NCBI RefSeq assembly: GCF_014873765.1
Contig: NZ_JADBGG010000023.1
Span: 1-64,000, forward strand
Length of the DNA: 64,000 bases
Reading direction: 5' to 3'
Origin: Desulfomicrobium macestii
GTDB taxonomy: Bacteria; Desulfobacterota; Desulfovibrionia; Desulfovibrionales; Desulfomicrobiaceae
The notes beneath the pieces were generated by a model. It did no database searches. It was not told the origin of the DNA and was given only the letters and a program-made list of their open reading frames with translations. The position numbers and the translations under genes are program-made. Below are positions 33,966 to 42,398 of this stretch, in pieces (within the stretch, counting starts at the first letter, position 1; every line of letters starts with the position of its first letter).

Positions 33966-35384
33966 TCAGTTGCAGGCTGATTCGCGATAGATGATATTGG
34001 TCAGGGCCACGGCCTTTTCCTCCATGTCACCGACGATGTGGTCCACCTGGCGGTTCAAGAAGGTGTGTGCGAGCATGATTGGAATGGCCACAGCCAGGCC
34101 GAGCATGGTCGTGACCAGGGCCTCGGAAATGCCGCCGGACATCATTCGCGGATCTCCCGTGCCGTACAAGGTGATGACATGGAAGGTGCTGATCATGCCG
34201 GTCACGGTGCCGAGCAGGCCCAGCAGAGGTGCTACGGCCCCGAGCATGTTCAGCATGGGCAAAAAACGCTCCAGGCGCGGCAGTTCCTTGAGGATGGCCT
34301 CTTGCAGGATGCTTTCGAGAGTCTCGCGGTTCTCGCCGCGCGCGGTCAGGCCGGCCTTGAGCACGTTGTAGACCGGACGGTCTTTTTTCTCCCGAACCAT
34401 GTCGTCGCATTCGGTCCAGCGGGCTTGCAGGGCCAGAGTGTTGACCTTGCCCATGACCCGGTCGGCGTTGTCGTGGACGCGTTTCAGAAAGATGGTCCGC
34501 TCCACGCTCATGAGCAAAGCCAGCACGGCGATGGCCAAAATGGGCCAGACGAGCAGTCCGCCGTTCTTGATCTGGTCGATGAGGGAATTTGTGTGCATGA
34601 TTTGTCGCAGTGCCGCGCCGCCGGTGATGTCCAGGGGCATGGTCTCGGACTTTCCGTCGAAATAGAGGTCCAGGGTCCGGCGCATGAACCAGTCCGGCAG
34701 GGCCGAGAGAGCGAAGAACTGACCCGTTTCCTCTGAATAGCGCAGGAATCCGGTCTCCGTGCCGGTGCGGTAGGCGGCGGTGAAGGGGCCGACGACCAGG
34801 ACGTCGCCGTCCACGGTCTGACCGTCGCGGCCGACAAACGCGTGTTTGCGCAGGGATACTCCGGCCGTATGCTCCATTTCCCCGAACATGAGCTCGCCCA
34901 TGCGGGCTGCGTCGGCAAGGCTTGGAAAGCGGTCCTTGTCTATCATGGGGGCCAGGATTTCGCGGCGATCGGGGAGCAGGGCCGTGGTGGGGGATTGGTT
35001 CAGGGCTGCATCCAGATCGCGGGCGACCACGCGAAGAGTTCCGATCAGTTCGCGCTGGCCCAGTTCGCTGTCCGCACGCTGGAGTTCCAATTCCTGTTTC
35101 TGTCCGACAAGTTCCGTGATCTCTTTGTTGAGGGACTCCAGTTCGTCCGCGAGCCTGCGGACATCTCGCTCCAATCCGCCAACTTCCCCTTCCAGGGCAT
35201 TTCGGTCGTTGAGGATGCGTTGTCGGGCTTCCTTGGCCTGGATGCCCGCAGCTTCGTACTCGCTCTTGGCCTTGCGGGCCGCCGCGCGCATGTCTTCGGC
35301 CCCGGCAGGCAGGACCAGGCTCAAGCCGAGGGCGAGAGCGCAGGCAGCTATAATGATGTGGTGCATGGTGAATATGATTTTCAT
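33966..35384 (-). CDS. TtpC-like ExbB paralogue with periplasmic coiled coil
   Basis: A 472-residue protein: signal peptide (ALALGLSLVLPAGA), a long coiled coil (about 30-120, AAARKAKSEYEAAG, RRLADELESLNKEITELVGQ), a domain of about 130 residues, then an ExbB/TolQ core from about residue 270 with LGAVAPLLGLLGTVTGMIST. In Vibrio, TtpC has this design and is required for TonB2-dependent uptake. The ATG overlaps the DUF3450 stop (ATGA). Confidence 0.92.
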   Translation of the reverse strand: MKIIFTMHHIIIAACALALGLSLVLPAGAEDMRAAARKAKSEYEAAGIQAKEARQRILNDRNALEGEVGGLERDVRRLADELESLNKEITELVGQKQELELQRADSELGQRELIGTLRVVARDLDAALNQSPTTALLPDRREILAPMIDKDRFPSLADAARMGELMFGEMEHTAGVSLRKHAFVGRDGQTVDGDVLVVGPFTAAYRTGTETGFLRYSEETGQFFALSALPDWFMRRTLDLYFDGKSETMPLDITGGAALRQIMHTNSLIDQIKNGGLLVWPILAIAVLALLMSVERTIFLKRVHDNADRVMGKVNTLALQARWTECDDMVREKKDRPVYNVLKAGLTARGENRETLESILQEAILKELPRLERFLPMLNMLGAVAPLLGLLGTVTGMISTFHVITLYGTGDPRMMSGGISEALVTTMLGLAVAIPIMLAHTFLNRQVDHIVGDMEEKAVALTNIIYRESACN

Positions 35385-36181
35385 TGCGGTTCGATCCTTC
35401 CGATGGGGAGTTCAAGCAGTTCGGCCGTGCGTTCCCGCCGGGCTACCTCCATGGCTTTGGTCACCTGGTCGAGGCTGTCTTTGGGCAGGGGTGTGAATTG
35501 CCGCGTGACAGGGTCGAAATGTCCAGCCAGGAGGCCGTCGGGAGTGCGCCAGAACAGGCTGATCCGACCCAGACGCAGAATGTCGACCAACAGCGGGACG
35601 CCATCCACGGACACAGTGTCCTGATAGACCTCGACACTGCGGCCGTAATCGGCTTCGATCTGCAGTGCCTCCATGATGCGGCGCAGTTTTTCGGCGGCCG
35701 AGGCGTCAGGCCTGATCAGGATCTCGTGCAACTCGGCCAGACGCTGGGAGCGTTCCTGGGGCAGGAAAGGCAGATCGCGGGCAATGGCCTCCTCCAGACG
35801 GGTCAGGGTTTTTTCCAAAAATGGCATGAGGTCACGCTCGAACTCCGTCGCCCCCTCGATGCTCCTGCGGGTCTCGGCAACCATTTTGGCCTCGAGATCA
35901 CGCCGCTCCATAGCCAGCGTGCGTCCGGCCTGGAGGCGTTCCTTTTCCGCAAGCAAATACTCGTGTCTGGCTTGCAGTTCCTGTTTGCGGCCGGACCATT
36001 CGTCGGTTTGCTTTTGTGTCTGCTGGTGGATTTCGATGGCCTGCTCCATGGTTCGCTGCACCTGGACAGGGTCGTCGGCCAGGGCTGGGCAGGCTGTTCC
36101 CAAAGTCAGGCATAGGGCCAGGCTGGCCAAGCTGTTGCGAACGAAAAGACAGGCTTTCGGTTTGGTTGTGAACTGTCTCAT
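35381..36181 (-). CDS. DUF3450 family periplasmic protein
   Basis: A 266-residue protein with a signal sequence (NSLASLALCLTLGTACPALA), a long coiled coil (about 35-110, QQTQKQTDEWSGRKQELQAR) and the DUF3450 C-terminal part (EIHLIRP-like segment EILIRPDASAAEKLRRIMEAL, DGVPLLVDILRLGRISLFWRT). It is the usual first gene of TonB2/TtpC operons; its function is unknown. Two in-frame upstream ATGs exist; 36181 is chosen since it gives a normal basic signal N-region. Confidence 0.85.
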   Translation of the reverse strand: MRQFTTKPKACLFVRNSLASLALCLTLGTACPALADDPVQVQRTMEQAIEIHQQTQKQTDEWSGRKQELQARHEYLLAEKERLQAGRTLAMERRDLEAKMVAETRRSIEGATEFERDLMPFLEKTLTRLEEAIARDLPFLPQERSQRLAELHEILIRPDASAAEKLRRIMEALQIEADYGRSVEVYQDTVSVDGVPLLVDILRLGRISLFWRTPDGLLAGHFDPVTRQFTPLPKDSLDQVTKAMEVARRERTAELLELPIGRIEPQ

Positions 36182-36507
36182 TTTTCTCGCCTTTGGTGTG
36201 ATTGCGCGTGTGCTTTGATGTGGCTGGATTGTTACTGGCATCGTATTTTTAATCCCGACTTTTTTTGTAAGAAATTGTTTCAAATAAATATGTTAAACAT
36301 GAAAGCGACTACTTTTCCTACATGTAAATTTAGTTTTGTCTAACGCATGCGGCCAGGAATTACCGGTGGAAGCCAAAGGCTGCTGTATCTTAAACAGGAA
36401 GGCGATTGCCTTTCCTACATGCAAATTTAGTTTTGGCTAACGCGTGCGGCCAGGGATTGCCGGTGGAAGCCCACAATCCCTGGTGCGTCCAGATGGATCG
36501 AAACTGG
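36182..36507 (-). promoter_or_regulatory. Intergenic region upstream of the TonB2-like operon
   Basis: About 326 bp without a gene. The part next to the DUF3450 gene is AT-rich (TTTGAAACAATTTC and TTAAAAATACG on the minus strand) and probably holds the promoter. No clear Fur box is seen. The distal part carries the 70-bp direct repeats listed separately. Confidence 0.4.
36305..36471. repeat. Two 70-bp direct repeats, 97 bp apart
   Basis: 36305-36374 and 36402-36471 share 'tttcctacatg', 'aaatttagttttg', 'ctaacgc', 'tgcggccagg' and 'ggtggaagcc' with about ten substitutions and no gaps. Their function is unknown; they could be regulator sites or a small mobile repeat. Confidence 0.8.
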
Positions 36508-38931
36508 TCAGGAGGACGGAGAGTCCGCCGGGTGTTGGCCTTGGGCGTGAACCGGCCCTGATCGGTTTGATGATATCGCAGCTCGGTTTCTTGTCGTTTC
36601 CGGTCCAAAGGGGCGCAGACGGTTCAAAAGAACGGGGGTCACGAAATAGTCCGCGCCCAGAGCAGCCAGTATACCTGCGGCGACGAGGAAGGACATGTTG
36701 ACAAAGACCTTGGCAGCCGAAGCTGCGTAGGCCGAGAAGCACAGGATGAGGACCAGGGAGGTCAGGAGCAGGGCAGATCCTACGGATTCGAAAACTCGGC
36801 GTACGCTTTCCCGGTAATTGCCGGTGCGTTCGAATTCGAGCTGGCAGTGGTTGATGAAATGAATGGTGTCATCAACGGCCAGACCGAGGAGCATGGGGAT
36901 GATGGTCACGGTCATCATGTCCAAGGGGATACCGGCCAGGCCCATGATGCCGCCCACGACCATGGCCGGAGCCAAATTGGGGACCATTGCCACGAGGCCC
37001 AGGGGCAGACTGCCGAAGACCAGGGACATGAGTATGGCGATGACGGTCAGGGCGATGAAGAAGGATTTGATCTGGCCCCAGGTCACGTAGTCCTGCATGA
37101 CCGTGAACTGCGAGATGGAGCCAATGAGCAAGACCTTGGCGTCGGGAAAGAGTTCGCGGCCACGCTCCTGGATGAGGCGCAGTTCCCGCACGGCTTCGCC
37201 GGAATTGTAGTCGTCGATCTCGACCATGAGCCGCAATCGCTGGTATTCATAGTCAATCCACTTTTCCGCCTCGGATCCCCCTGCGTTTTCATAGAGTAGC
37301 AGCACCTGGGCCACGGCGTTTCGATCTTCGGGAATGGTGTGAAAGTCGGGGTCGCCATTGTTCAGAACCTGGTGCGTATCCTTGATGATATCGATCAGTG
37401 ATGTGGTCTTTTTGGTCAGGGGCAGTGTGTTGATCTCTGAGATGAGCTGGTCGAATTTCTTCAGATTTTCCGGTTCCTTGGCCTCTCCGGGTTGGCCGAA
37501 TTCCAGGGCGACACCGTAGGAGTAGAGGGAACCGACCCTGGTGTGACCGATGTAGTCCAGACGTTCCACGTAGGGCACATCCATGCCGAAGGTGCGGCGG
37601 ATGTCGAAGGACACTTCGAACCGGGCGATGCCCAGCAGGCAGACCACGGTGATCAGGCCAAGGGCGGTCATGGTCAGTCCGGGACGGTTCAGGACGCGGG
37701 TTCCGAGGATTTCCATCACCCGGTCCAGACCCGCCAGTACCCCGGCTCTTTGCTGCGTCTGTGGTACCTTGTCCCGGCCGAAGCTGAGCAGGGATGGCAG
37801 CAGCACTATGACCAGGATGTACGTCACGCCGACCAGGCAGGCCCCGGTCAGGCCGACCCAACGGATTGGCCGCAGCGGGATGAACATGAAGGAGCACAGG
37901 GCGGCCATGGTCGTCAGGGCGCTGAACAAGAGCGGCCAGCCTGTCTCGGCAACGGCGTGGATCAGGGCAGGCCGTCTTCGTCCCTCGGTCGCCAGTCCGT
38001 GCTTGAAGGCGTTGAAGACATGGATGGAGTAGCCGATGGCCTGGGCCAGGCTCAGGAATACGGGAAGGAAGATCATGGATGGGTCGTTGCGGATGTCGAG
38101 GAAGCCCTGGGCTCCGAAGACGATGACGTTGGTGCTGATGGCGGTGAGCAAGGGAAAGGCAACCCCGCGCACGCTGCGCAGGGACACGGCCAGGACGGCC
38201 ATGGTCAGCAGGAGGGAAATGCCCAGCAGGCGCGGAGTTTCCTTGGCGAAGAAATTCCGCTTGTCCACGTTGATGACTGGTAGGCCCGTGGCCTTGGGCT
38301 GGAGAAAGGCATATTTTTCCTGGGAAATGATCTCGGTGACGATGCGTCCCACCGACAGGTCCGGATTTTCCGTGGAGTCCTTTTCCCAGTCGTCTGGAAT
38401 AGGCTTCATGCGCAGCATGATCCAACTTTGTCGGGCGTCCTCGGACACGATGCGATTTTTGAACAGCGGCTTGGCCATGGCCAGATCGCGGATGCGGGCC
38501 AGTTCCCCCGGATCGCTTGGGATGGTCGCGGGCACAAGGTCGATGATTTCCATACCGTCCTCGGTCCCCAGGGTGAACTCGAAGTCGGTCAAGGAGACTA
38601 TGTCGTCGGCGTAGGGGACTTTGGTCGTCAACTCCCTGCCCATCTCGCGGATGGCCCCGAGCACCTCTGGCGTGTAGACATTGTCGGCCTCGACCAGGAT
38701 GGCACAGAAGTCCTCATTGCCGAAGATGTCCTCGAAGTGTTGTTCGGTGATCCGTAGTTCGTCGTCTTCCAGGAACCAGTTGTCCTGGTCGATGTCGCTT
38801 TCCAGTCGGGTCAGGCCGACTCCGGCGGCGAGCAGGACGCCAAGAAACAGGATGATGTTCAACCAACGGTATTTAATTATGATTTCGGCGACTGCCCGGA
38901 ACCGGGAATTGATCTTCTGAATGTTGAGCAT
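36508..38931 (-). CDS. RND/MMPL-family transporter, module 1
   Basis: An 807-residue inner-membrane protein with the RND plan: helix 1 near 20-38 (WLNIILFLGVLLAAGVGL), a large periplasmic loop, a bundle of helices (about 240-400), a second loop and a second bundle (about 600-780) with GLAVDDTIHFINHCQLEF, the RND proton-relay region. MMPL-type members export lipids or hydrophobic ligands. GGAGGTGCTC precedes the ATG. The porin-like and LolA-like genes just upstream probably belong to the same exporter. Confidence 0.9.
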   Translation of the reverse strand: MLNIQKINSRFRAVAEIIIKYRWLNIILFLGVLLAAGVGLTRLESDIDQDNWFLEDDELRITEQHFEDIFGNEDFCAILVEADNVYTPEVLGAIREMGRELTTKVPYADDIVSLTDFEFTLGTEDGMEIIDLVPATIPSDPGELARIRDLAMAKPLFKNRIVSEDARQSWIMLRMKPIPDDWEKDSTENPDLSVGRIVTEIISQEKYAFLQPKATGLPVINVDKRNFFAKETPRLLGISLLLTMAVLAVSLRSVRGVAFPLLTAISTNVIVFGAQGFLDIRNDPSMIFLPVFLSLAQAIGYSIHVFNAFKHGLATEGRRRPALIHAVAETGWPLLFSALTTMAALCSFMFIPLRPIRWVGLTGACLVGVTYILVIVLLPSLLSFGRDKVPQTQQRAGVLAGLDRVMEILGTRVLNRPGLTMTALGLITVVCLLGIARFEVSFDIRRTFGMDVPYVERLDYIGHTRVGSLYSYGVALEFGQPGEAKEPENLKKFDQLISEINTLPLTKKTTSLIDIIKDTHQVLNNGDPDFHTIPEDRNAVAQVLLLYENAGGSEAEKWIDYEYQRLRLMVEIDDYNSGEAVRELRLIQERGRELFPDAKVLLIGSISQFTVMQDYVTWGQIKSFFIALTVIAILMSLVFGSLPLGLVAMVPNLAPAMVVGGIMGLAGIPLDMMTVTIIPMLLGLAVDDTIHFINHCQLEFERTGNYRESVRRVFESVGSALLLTSLVLILCFSAYAASAAKVFVNMSFLVAAGILAALGADYFVTPVLLNRLRPFGPETTRNRAAISSNRSGPVHAQGQHPADSPSS

Positions 38932-38950
38932 GAGCACCTCCGTGCGGATG

Positions 38951-40204
38951 TCAGAAACTGTATTTGAGTCGGACCCAGACCTGGGAATTGTCTTTGTAAC
39001 GTCCGAACTGACCGTCATCGCCGCAGAAATAATCTGCTCCGACCAACAAATGGATGCCGTCGCGGATCTCGTAGTCGGCCTTGACGCGGTCAAAGATTTC
39101 GCCGTCGTTCAGATCGCAATAGAGCATGTTGGACAGGGTCAGGATCTGGCGCATCAGTTTTTTGGAAATATTGAGGGTGACCATCGAGGAGAAGGGCTCA
39201 TCGCTGAGGTCGGACTCATGGTCCAGGATGTGCGTGCCGATCATTTGCGCGGTCACGGTCCAGTCGTCGCCGGGCGTCCAGTCCAGTCCGGTCAGCCATT
39301 TCAGGCCGTCCTTTTTGCGCGGATTGACGAACACCGAGTCCGTGTTCCTGTACTGGCCGAGCGTGTAGGCCGCCTCCCCCCGGAATACGAAATCGGACCA
39401 GGGCCGTGAGCATTCCAGCCCTAACACGGTCAGACGATGGTGTTCGGGCCTGTAGTCCACGTGCAGGATGTTCCCCTCGGTCCAGGCCGTGCGATGCATG
39501 GTCGCGAAGTCGTCCCAGGTATGAAAGACCGAAGCGGCTACGTCGAAGCCAGGCAGGTAGGCCGAAACCTTTACCGCAAGTTCGCTGTTCTCCAGGCTTG
39601 TGGCCGGTTCATCGGTTGAACGCTGGTTGATTCGCATGGAATCCGACACGGATTGTTCCACGGCCCACGGATTGTCGCCCTCTGGCAGGACCGCCGCCCT
39701 GAAGACCGGAATCCAGACGAGTTCCGTGTCGAACCACGTGCCCAGCAGGCGCAGTTTCATGGCGTCCACGGGCATGCGGATCTCGTCCAGGTCGCGGGAC
39801 ATGGATTCGGTGTAGTCCGGCGGCGAGATGAGATCCGTGATCTGCACCCCATCGGCCTTGCCCCAGATGACGATTTGACGGCCCAGACGCACGTCCCAAC
39901 CTTCTCCAACATATTCGAGCCATGCCTCGTGCAGGTCAGCCCCGGTTTCCGAGTCGATGGTCCAGTTTTTTTCCGCGTCGGCCGAGGTAAAGAGATAGAG
40001 CCGGTCCAACTCGGCCTCGGCTTCCAAGCGTAGCTTGGCCCTGGCTGTTACCTGGTCGTGGGGGGCGCGGATCCGCAGGGACTGCATGGTCTCGGCCCAA
40101 CCGGAGATGTGCAGCCAGTCCGGCAATTTCTCTTCCGCCCGGAGCGGGCTCGCTCCCAGCAGGGCAAACAACAGAGCCAGGATGGCCACGACGCGCATGG
40201 CCAA
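38951..40204 (-). CDS. DUF1302-like outer-membrane beta-barrel protein, module 1
   Basis: A 417-residue protein with signal peptide (AILALLFALLGASPLRA). Alternating strands typical of a barrel follow (DVRLGRQIVIWGKADGVQITDL, DWTVTAQMIGTHIL) and it ends in a C-terminal Phe (VWVRLKYSF) for Bam insertion. The GRQ-x-x-x-WG motif is shared with the paralogue at 48199. It is a probable outer-membrane channel for the RND/LolA-like module. It lies 19 bp upstream of the RND gene. Confidence 0.82.
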   Translation of the reverse strand: MAMRVVAILALLFALLGASPLRAEEKLPDWLHISGWAETMQSLRIRAPHDQVTARAKLRLEAEAELDRLYLFTSADAEKNWTIDSETGADLHEAWLEYVGEGWDVRLGRQIVIWGKADGVQITDLISPPDYTESMSRDLDEIRMPVDAMKLRLLGTWFDTELVWIPVFRAAVLPEGDNPWAVEQSVSDSMRINQRSTDEPATSLENSELAVKVSAYLPGFDVAASVFHTWDDFATMHRTAWTEGNILHVDYRPEHHRLTVLGLECSRPWSDFVFRGEAAYTLGQYRNTDSVFVNPRKKDGLKWLTGLDWTPGDDWTVTAQMIGTHILDHESDLSDEPFSSMVTLNISKKLMRQILTLSNMLYCDLNDGEIFDRVKADYEIRDGIHLLVGADYFCGDDGQFGRYKDNSQVWVRLKYSF

Positions 40205-40999
40205 TTACCGGATGCGTCCGCGTTCGATGGCGGAAACCTGAAACATGTCGTCGGCCAGCCCCGCATCGTAGCTGATGGAGCCGATTTCCATGATGGTTTT
40301 GTGATCGCGGGAAACGTTGTCCATTTCCGAGCGCAGCACTGTCCAGAAGCCACCCTGTTCCTGGAATTCCAGGACATTGTAGATTTTAACCAGCCCGTCC
40401 TTGTCGAAGTATTCAGCCTTGAGGGTCACGTGGGCGGTCTTGCTGACCCAGAACATCCGACGGGTGTACAGATCATTCGGGTCCACGGGCACGGATTCAA
40501 CCTTCCAGCAGTCATGGTCCATGACAGTTTCGCTTCCGATCAGGGTGTGCGCGTCCTTGGCCACGGAGCGCCTGCCCATGTCGTCGTAGGTGAAGTCGGT
40601 GCCCATGAAGTATTCGTTGCGAGAGGAACCGCTGATGCGGCGAACTTTTTTCATGGCTGGCATGTACAGCCATTTGTCGTCATCCTTGCCGATTTCCTCG
40701 TAATCCCAGGCCAGGTAGGCCGTGCCCCGGACATCGGCCGGTTCCCGGAAAACCATGACCGATTTGCGGTCCGGACCGTAGTCCTTGGACCAGCTCTCCA
40801 CCTTGCGCACGCGCTGACTGCCGCGCTTGTTGATGAGGGTCATGGTCAGGATCGATGTCCGATCCTCTCCGTCGGCGCGGTTGTAAGCCAGGGTCATGAT
40901 TTTTCGCCCGTCGGGCTCGTCCGCGAGGACCGGGGCGGCGGCCAGACAGAAGCTCGCCAGGCAGATCCAGCAGGCCAGAGTGTGGATAAGGTGATGCAT
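40205..40999 (-). CDS. LolA-like outer-membrane lipoprotein-sorting family protein, module 1
   Basis: A 264-residue periplasmic protein with signal peptide (LACWICLASFCLAAAPVLA) and the extended LolA-like sheet: VRKVESWSKDYGPDRKSVMVF, DDDKWLYMPAMKKVRRI, GTDFTYDDMG, WKVESVPVDP. Members associated with RND transporters are thought to carry a lipid-like substrate across the periplasm. Its stop abuts the start of the barrel gene. Confidence 0.85.
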   Translation of the reverse strand: MHHLIHTLACWICLASFCLAAAPVLADEPDGRKIMTLAYNRADGEDRTSILTMTLINKRGSQRVRKVESWSKDYGPDRKSVMVFREPADVRGTAYLAWDYEEIGKDDDKWLYMPAMKKVRRISGSSRNEYFMGTDFTYDDMGRRSVAKDAHTLIGSETVMDHDCWKVESVPVDPNDLYTRRMFWVSKTAHVTLKAEYFDKDGLVKIYNVLEFQEQGGFWTVLRSEMDNVSRDHKTIMEIGSISYDAGLADDMFQVSAIERGRIR

Positions 41000-41021
41000 G
41001 CACAGTTCTCCGTGAGTTTTG

Positions 41022-42044
41022 TTAGCCTTTGCGGGCGATATCGAGGTCCATGTCGCCCATGGGGGTCGATACGGTGCGCGAGCGCACGGACTTGAAACCG
41101 CGGCGCAGCATGCAGTCGGCGATTTCGCCCTGATCGAAGTAGAAGGCCTGGCCGGCGGCTAGCGCCGAACCCAGATGTCCCAGAAGTTGGTCCGGACGAG
41201 TTCGCTCATGGGTCAGCCCGTCCTGGAAGGCCATGAAAACTCCGCCGGGGTTCAGGGCCGTGTGGATTTTTGAGAGCAGCCGGTCCAGGTCGTGGCGGGC
41301 GAAGTTGAGGGTGGCGCAGGCCCAGATAAGATCGTAGCCCCCTCCGATGTCGTCCTGCAGGTAATCGCCGCCGCGTGTAACGACGCGTTCCCCGAGTCCA
41401 GCCGCCCCAATGAATTCGTCGGCCACGGCGGTTACGGCCGGCTGGTCAAAGATCACGGCCGTCATCTTTGGATGGGCGGTCACGAAGGCCTGGGCGAACA
41501 TGCCGTGGCCGCCACCAAGGTCGAGCATGGTCCTGAAGGTTGGAAACTCCGGCAGGGCGGTCAGATGACCGGTCATGATCGCGCCCACCCCGCCCGTGAC
41601 CCAGGCCGCGCTGGTCCTGGCCGATTCGGCCCACAGGTCTTCCGAGGAAAAGTGGGCGTCGGCGGGATTGGGGTTGGGGCCCTTTTGGACCAGTTCGGTC
41701 AGGTTCTGGAGGGGATCAAGGCACATGGCGTTGATCAGGCGCAGCAGTCCTCCCAGGAAGGCCGGACCGTCCGTACGCAAGTAGACCGAAGCCTCGGGCT
41801 CGTTGCGGTAGACGCCGTTTGTCTTGGAGAGGAGACCGATGCAGGTCAGGGCGTCGAGAAACATGCCCGTGTTGCCGGGGTGGGTCCTCAGCAGTTCTGC
41901 CATTTCCACGGCCGTGCGCGGGGTTTTCAGATGGTCGAAGACCCCCAGTTCAAGGCCGGACAGAAGAAGCCTGGAATGGATGGGAGCGGTGATCATGTCG
42001 TACAGGCGGCCGTAACCGGGCGCGGCAATGGTGGATGGGTTCAT
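41022..42044 (-). CDS. SAM-dependent O-methyltransferase-like protein
   Basis: A 340-residue protein: N-terminal winged-helix dimerisation domain (about 10-100, LLLSGLELGVFDHLKTPRTA) and a Rossmann methyltransferase domain with SAM loop MLDLGGGHGMFAQAF and a later WACATLNF. It belongs to the O-methyltransferase (acetylserotonin-type) group. The substrate is unknown. GAGGATCTC precedes the ATG. It heads the LolA-like/barrel/RND row, so it may modify the exported compound. Confidence 0.85.
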   Translation of the reverse strand: MNPSTIAAPGYGRLYDMITAPIHSRLLLSGLELGVFDHLKTPRTAVEMAELLRTHPGNTGMFLDALTCIGLLSKTNGVYRNEPEASVYLRTDGPAFLGGLLRLINAMCLDPLQNLTELVQKGPNPNPADAHFSSEDLWAESARTSAAWVTGGVGAIMTGHLTALPEFPTFRTMLDLGGGHGMFAQAFVTAHPKMTAVIFDQPAVTAVADEFIGAAGLGERVVTRGGDYLQDDIGGGYDLIWACATLNFARHDLDRLLSKIHTALNPGGVFMAFQDGLTHERTRPDQLLGHLGSALAAGQAFYFDQGEIADCMLRRGFKSVRSRTVSTPMGDMDLDIARKG

Positions 42045-42084
42045 GAGATCCTCGCAAAAGAAATGAAGTGTTGTGGAACGTCGC

Positions 42085-42173
42085 CAGTTCTGTGCGCGTC
42101 GCGCCGGGAAACGTCTCCCCTGGCCGGGAGAAAAGGTGCCCCGAGCGGGAAAATGCGGATGCGGCGAGAACTG
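42085..42173 (+). ncRNA. Structured RNA resembling a molybdenum/tungsten cofactor riboswitch, orphaned
   Basis: Nested helices are visible on the plus strand. An outer stem CAGTTCT/AGAACTG (42085-42091 with 42167-42173) encloses GCGCC/GGTGC (42101-42105 with 42135-42139), which encloses a CTCCC/GGGAG hairpin. The order GCGCC, GAAACG-TCTCCC, GGGAG, AAAAGGTGCC is like the MOCO RNA motif as I remember it. No cofactor or molybdoenzyme gene follows on this strand, only the gene scrap and hairpin at 42233-42340. If it instead acts on the minus strand it would lead the methyltransferase gene at 42044. Confidence 0.4.
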
Positions 42174-42232
42174 TTTCGGCTTTCCGAGTGGTCGCTCCTG
42201 CCGACCTTACGCCAGGGCGTTGGAAAAGATAG

Positions 42233-42268
42233 GCCCGGCCAGGCCGCTTGGGTGCGGTCCGGCCGGGC
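42233..42268 (-). terminator. Terminator-like hairpin at the end of the DUF4198 scrap
   Basis: GCCCGGCC and GGCCGGGC pair around a loop of about 20 nt. It stands where a terminator follows the intact DUF4198 gene at 53748-53777, so it probably ended the lost operon. Confidence 0.5.
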
Positions 42269-42340
42269 TGTTTGGAGGGGCTATTTGACGGTGAAGGTCA
42301 GGCTGGCGCCGTGGTAGACTTGATCGGCCTTGCTTACGAG
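42263..42340 (-). pseudogene. 3' end scrap of a second DUF4198 gene
   Basis: 78 bp match 53774-53851 with only two differences. The match covers the stop codon and last ~20 codons of the DUF4198 gene (DQVYHGASLTFTVK in the intact copy) plus downstream bases. The rest of this paralogue is gone. 42045-42398 holds otherwise only the structured RNA. Confidence 0.85.
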
Positions 42341-42398
42341 GTCCTTGTTTGCGAAGCTCGGTCTGTCCGGCGGATTAGGGTCCTTTGTGTTCTGGCAG

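Noticed and set aside
36305-36471. CRISPR or insertion-sequence ends
   Set aside because: Only two direct copies, no transposase, and no inverted terminal repeats.
42060-42230. Cobalamin riboswitch on the minus strand before the methyltransferase
   Set aside because: GGCCAGGGGAGACG looks like a B12 box but has an extra G, and the other conserved blocks (GCCACTG, GGTGAAAATCC) are absent; the plus-strand helices are a better explanation.
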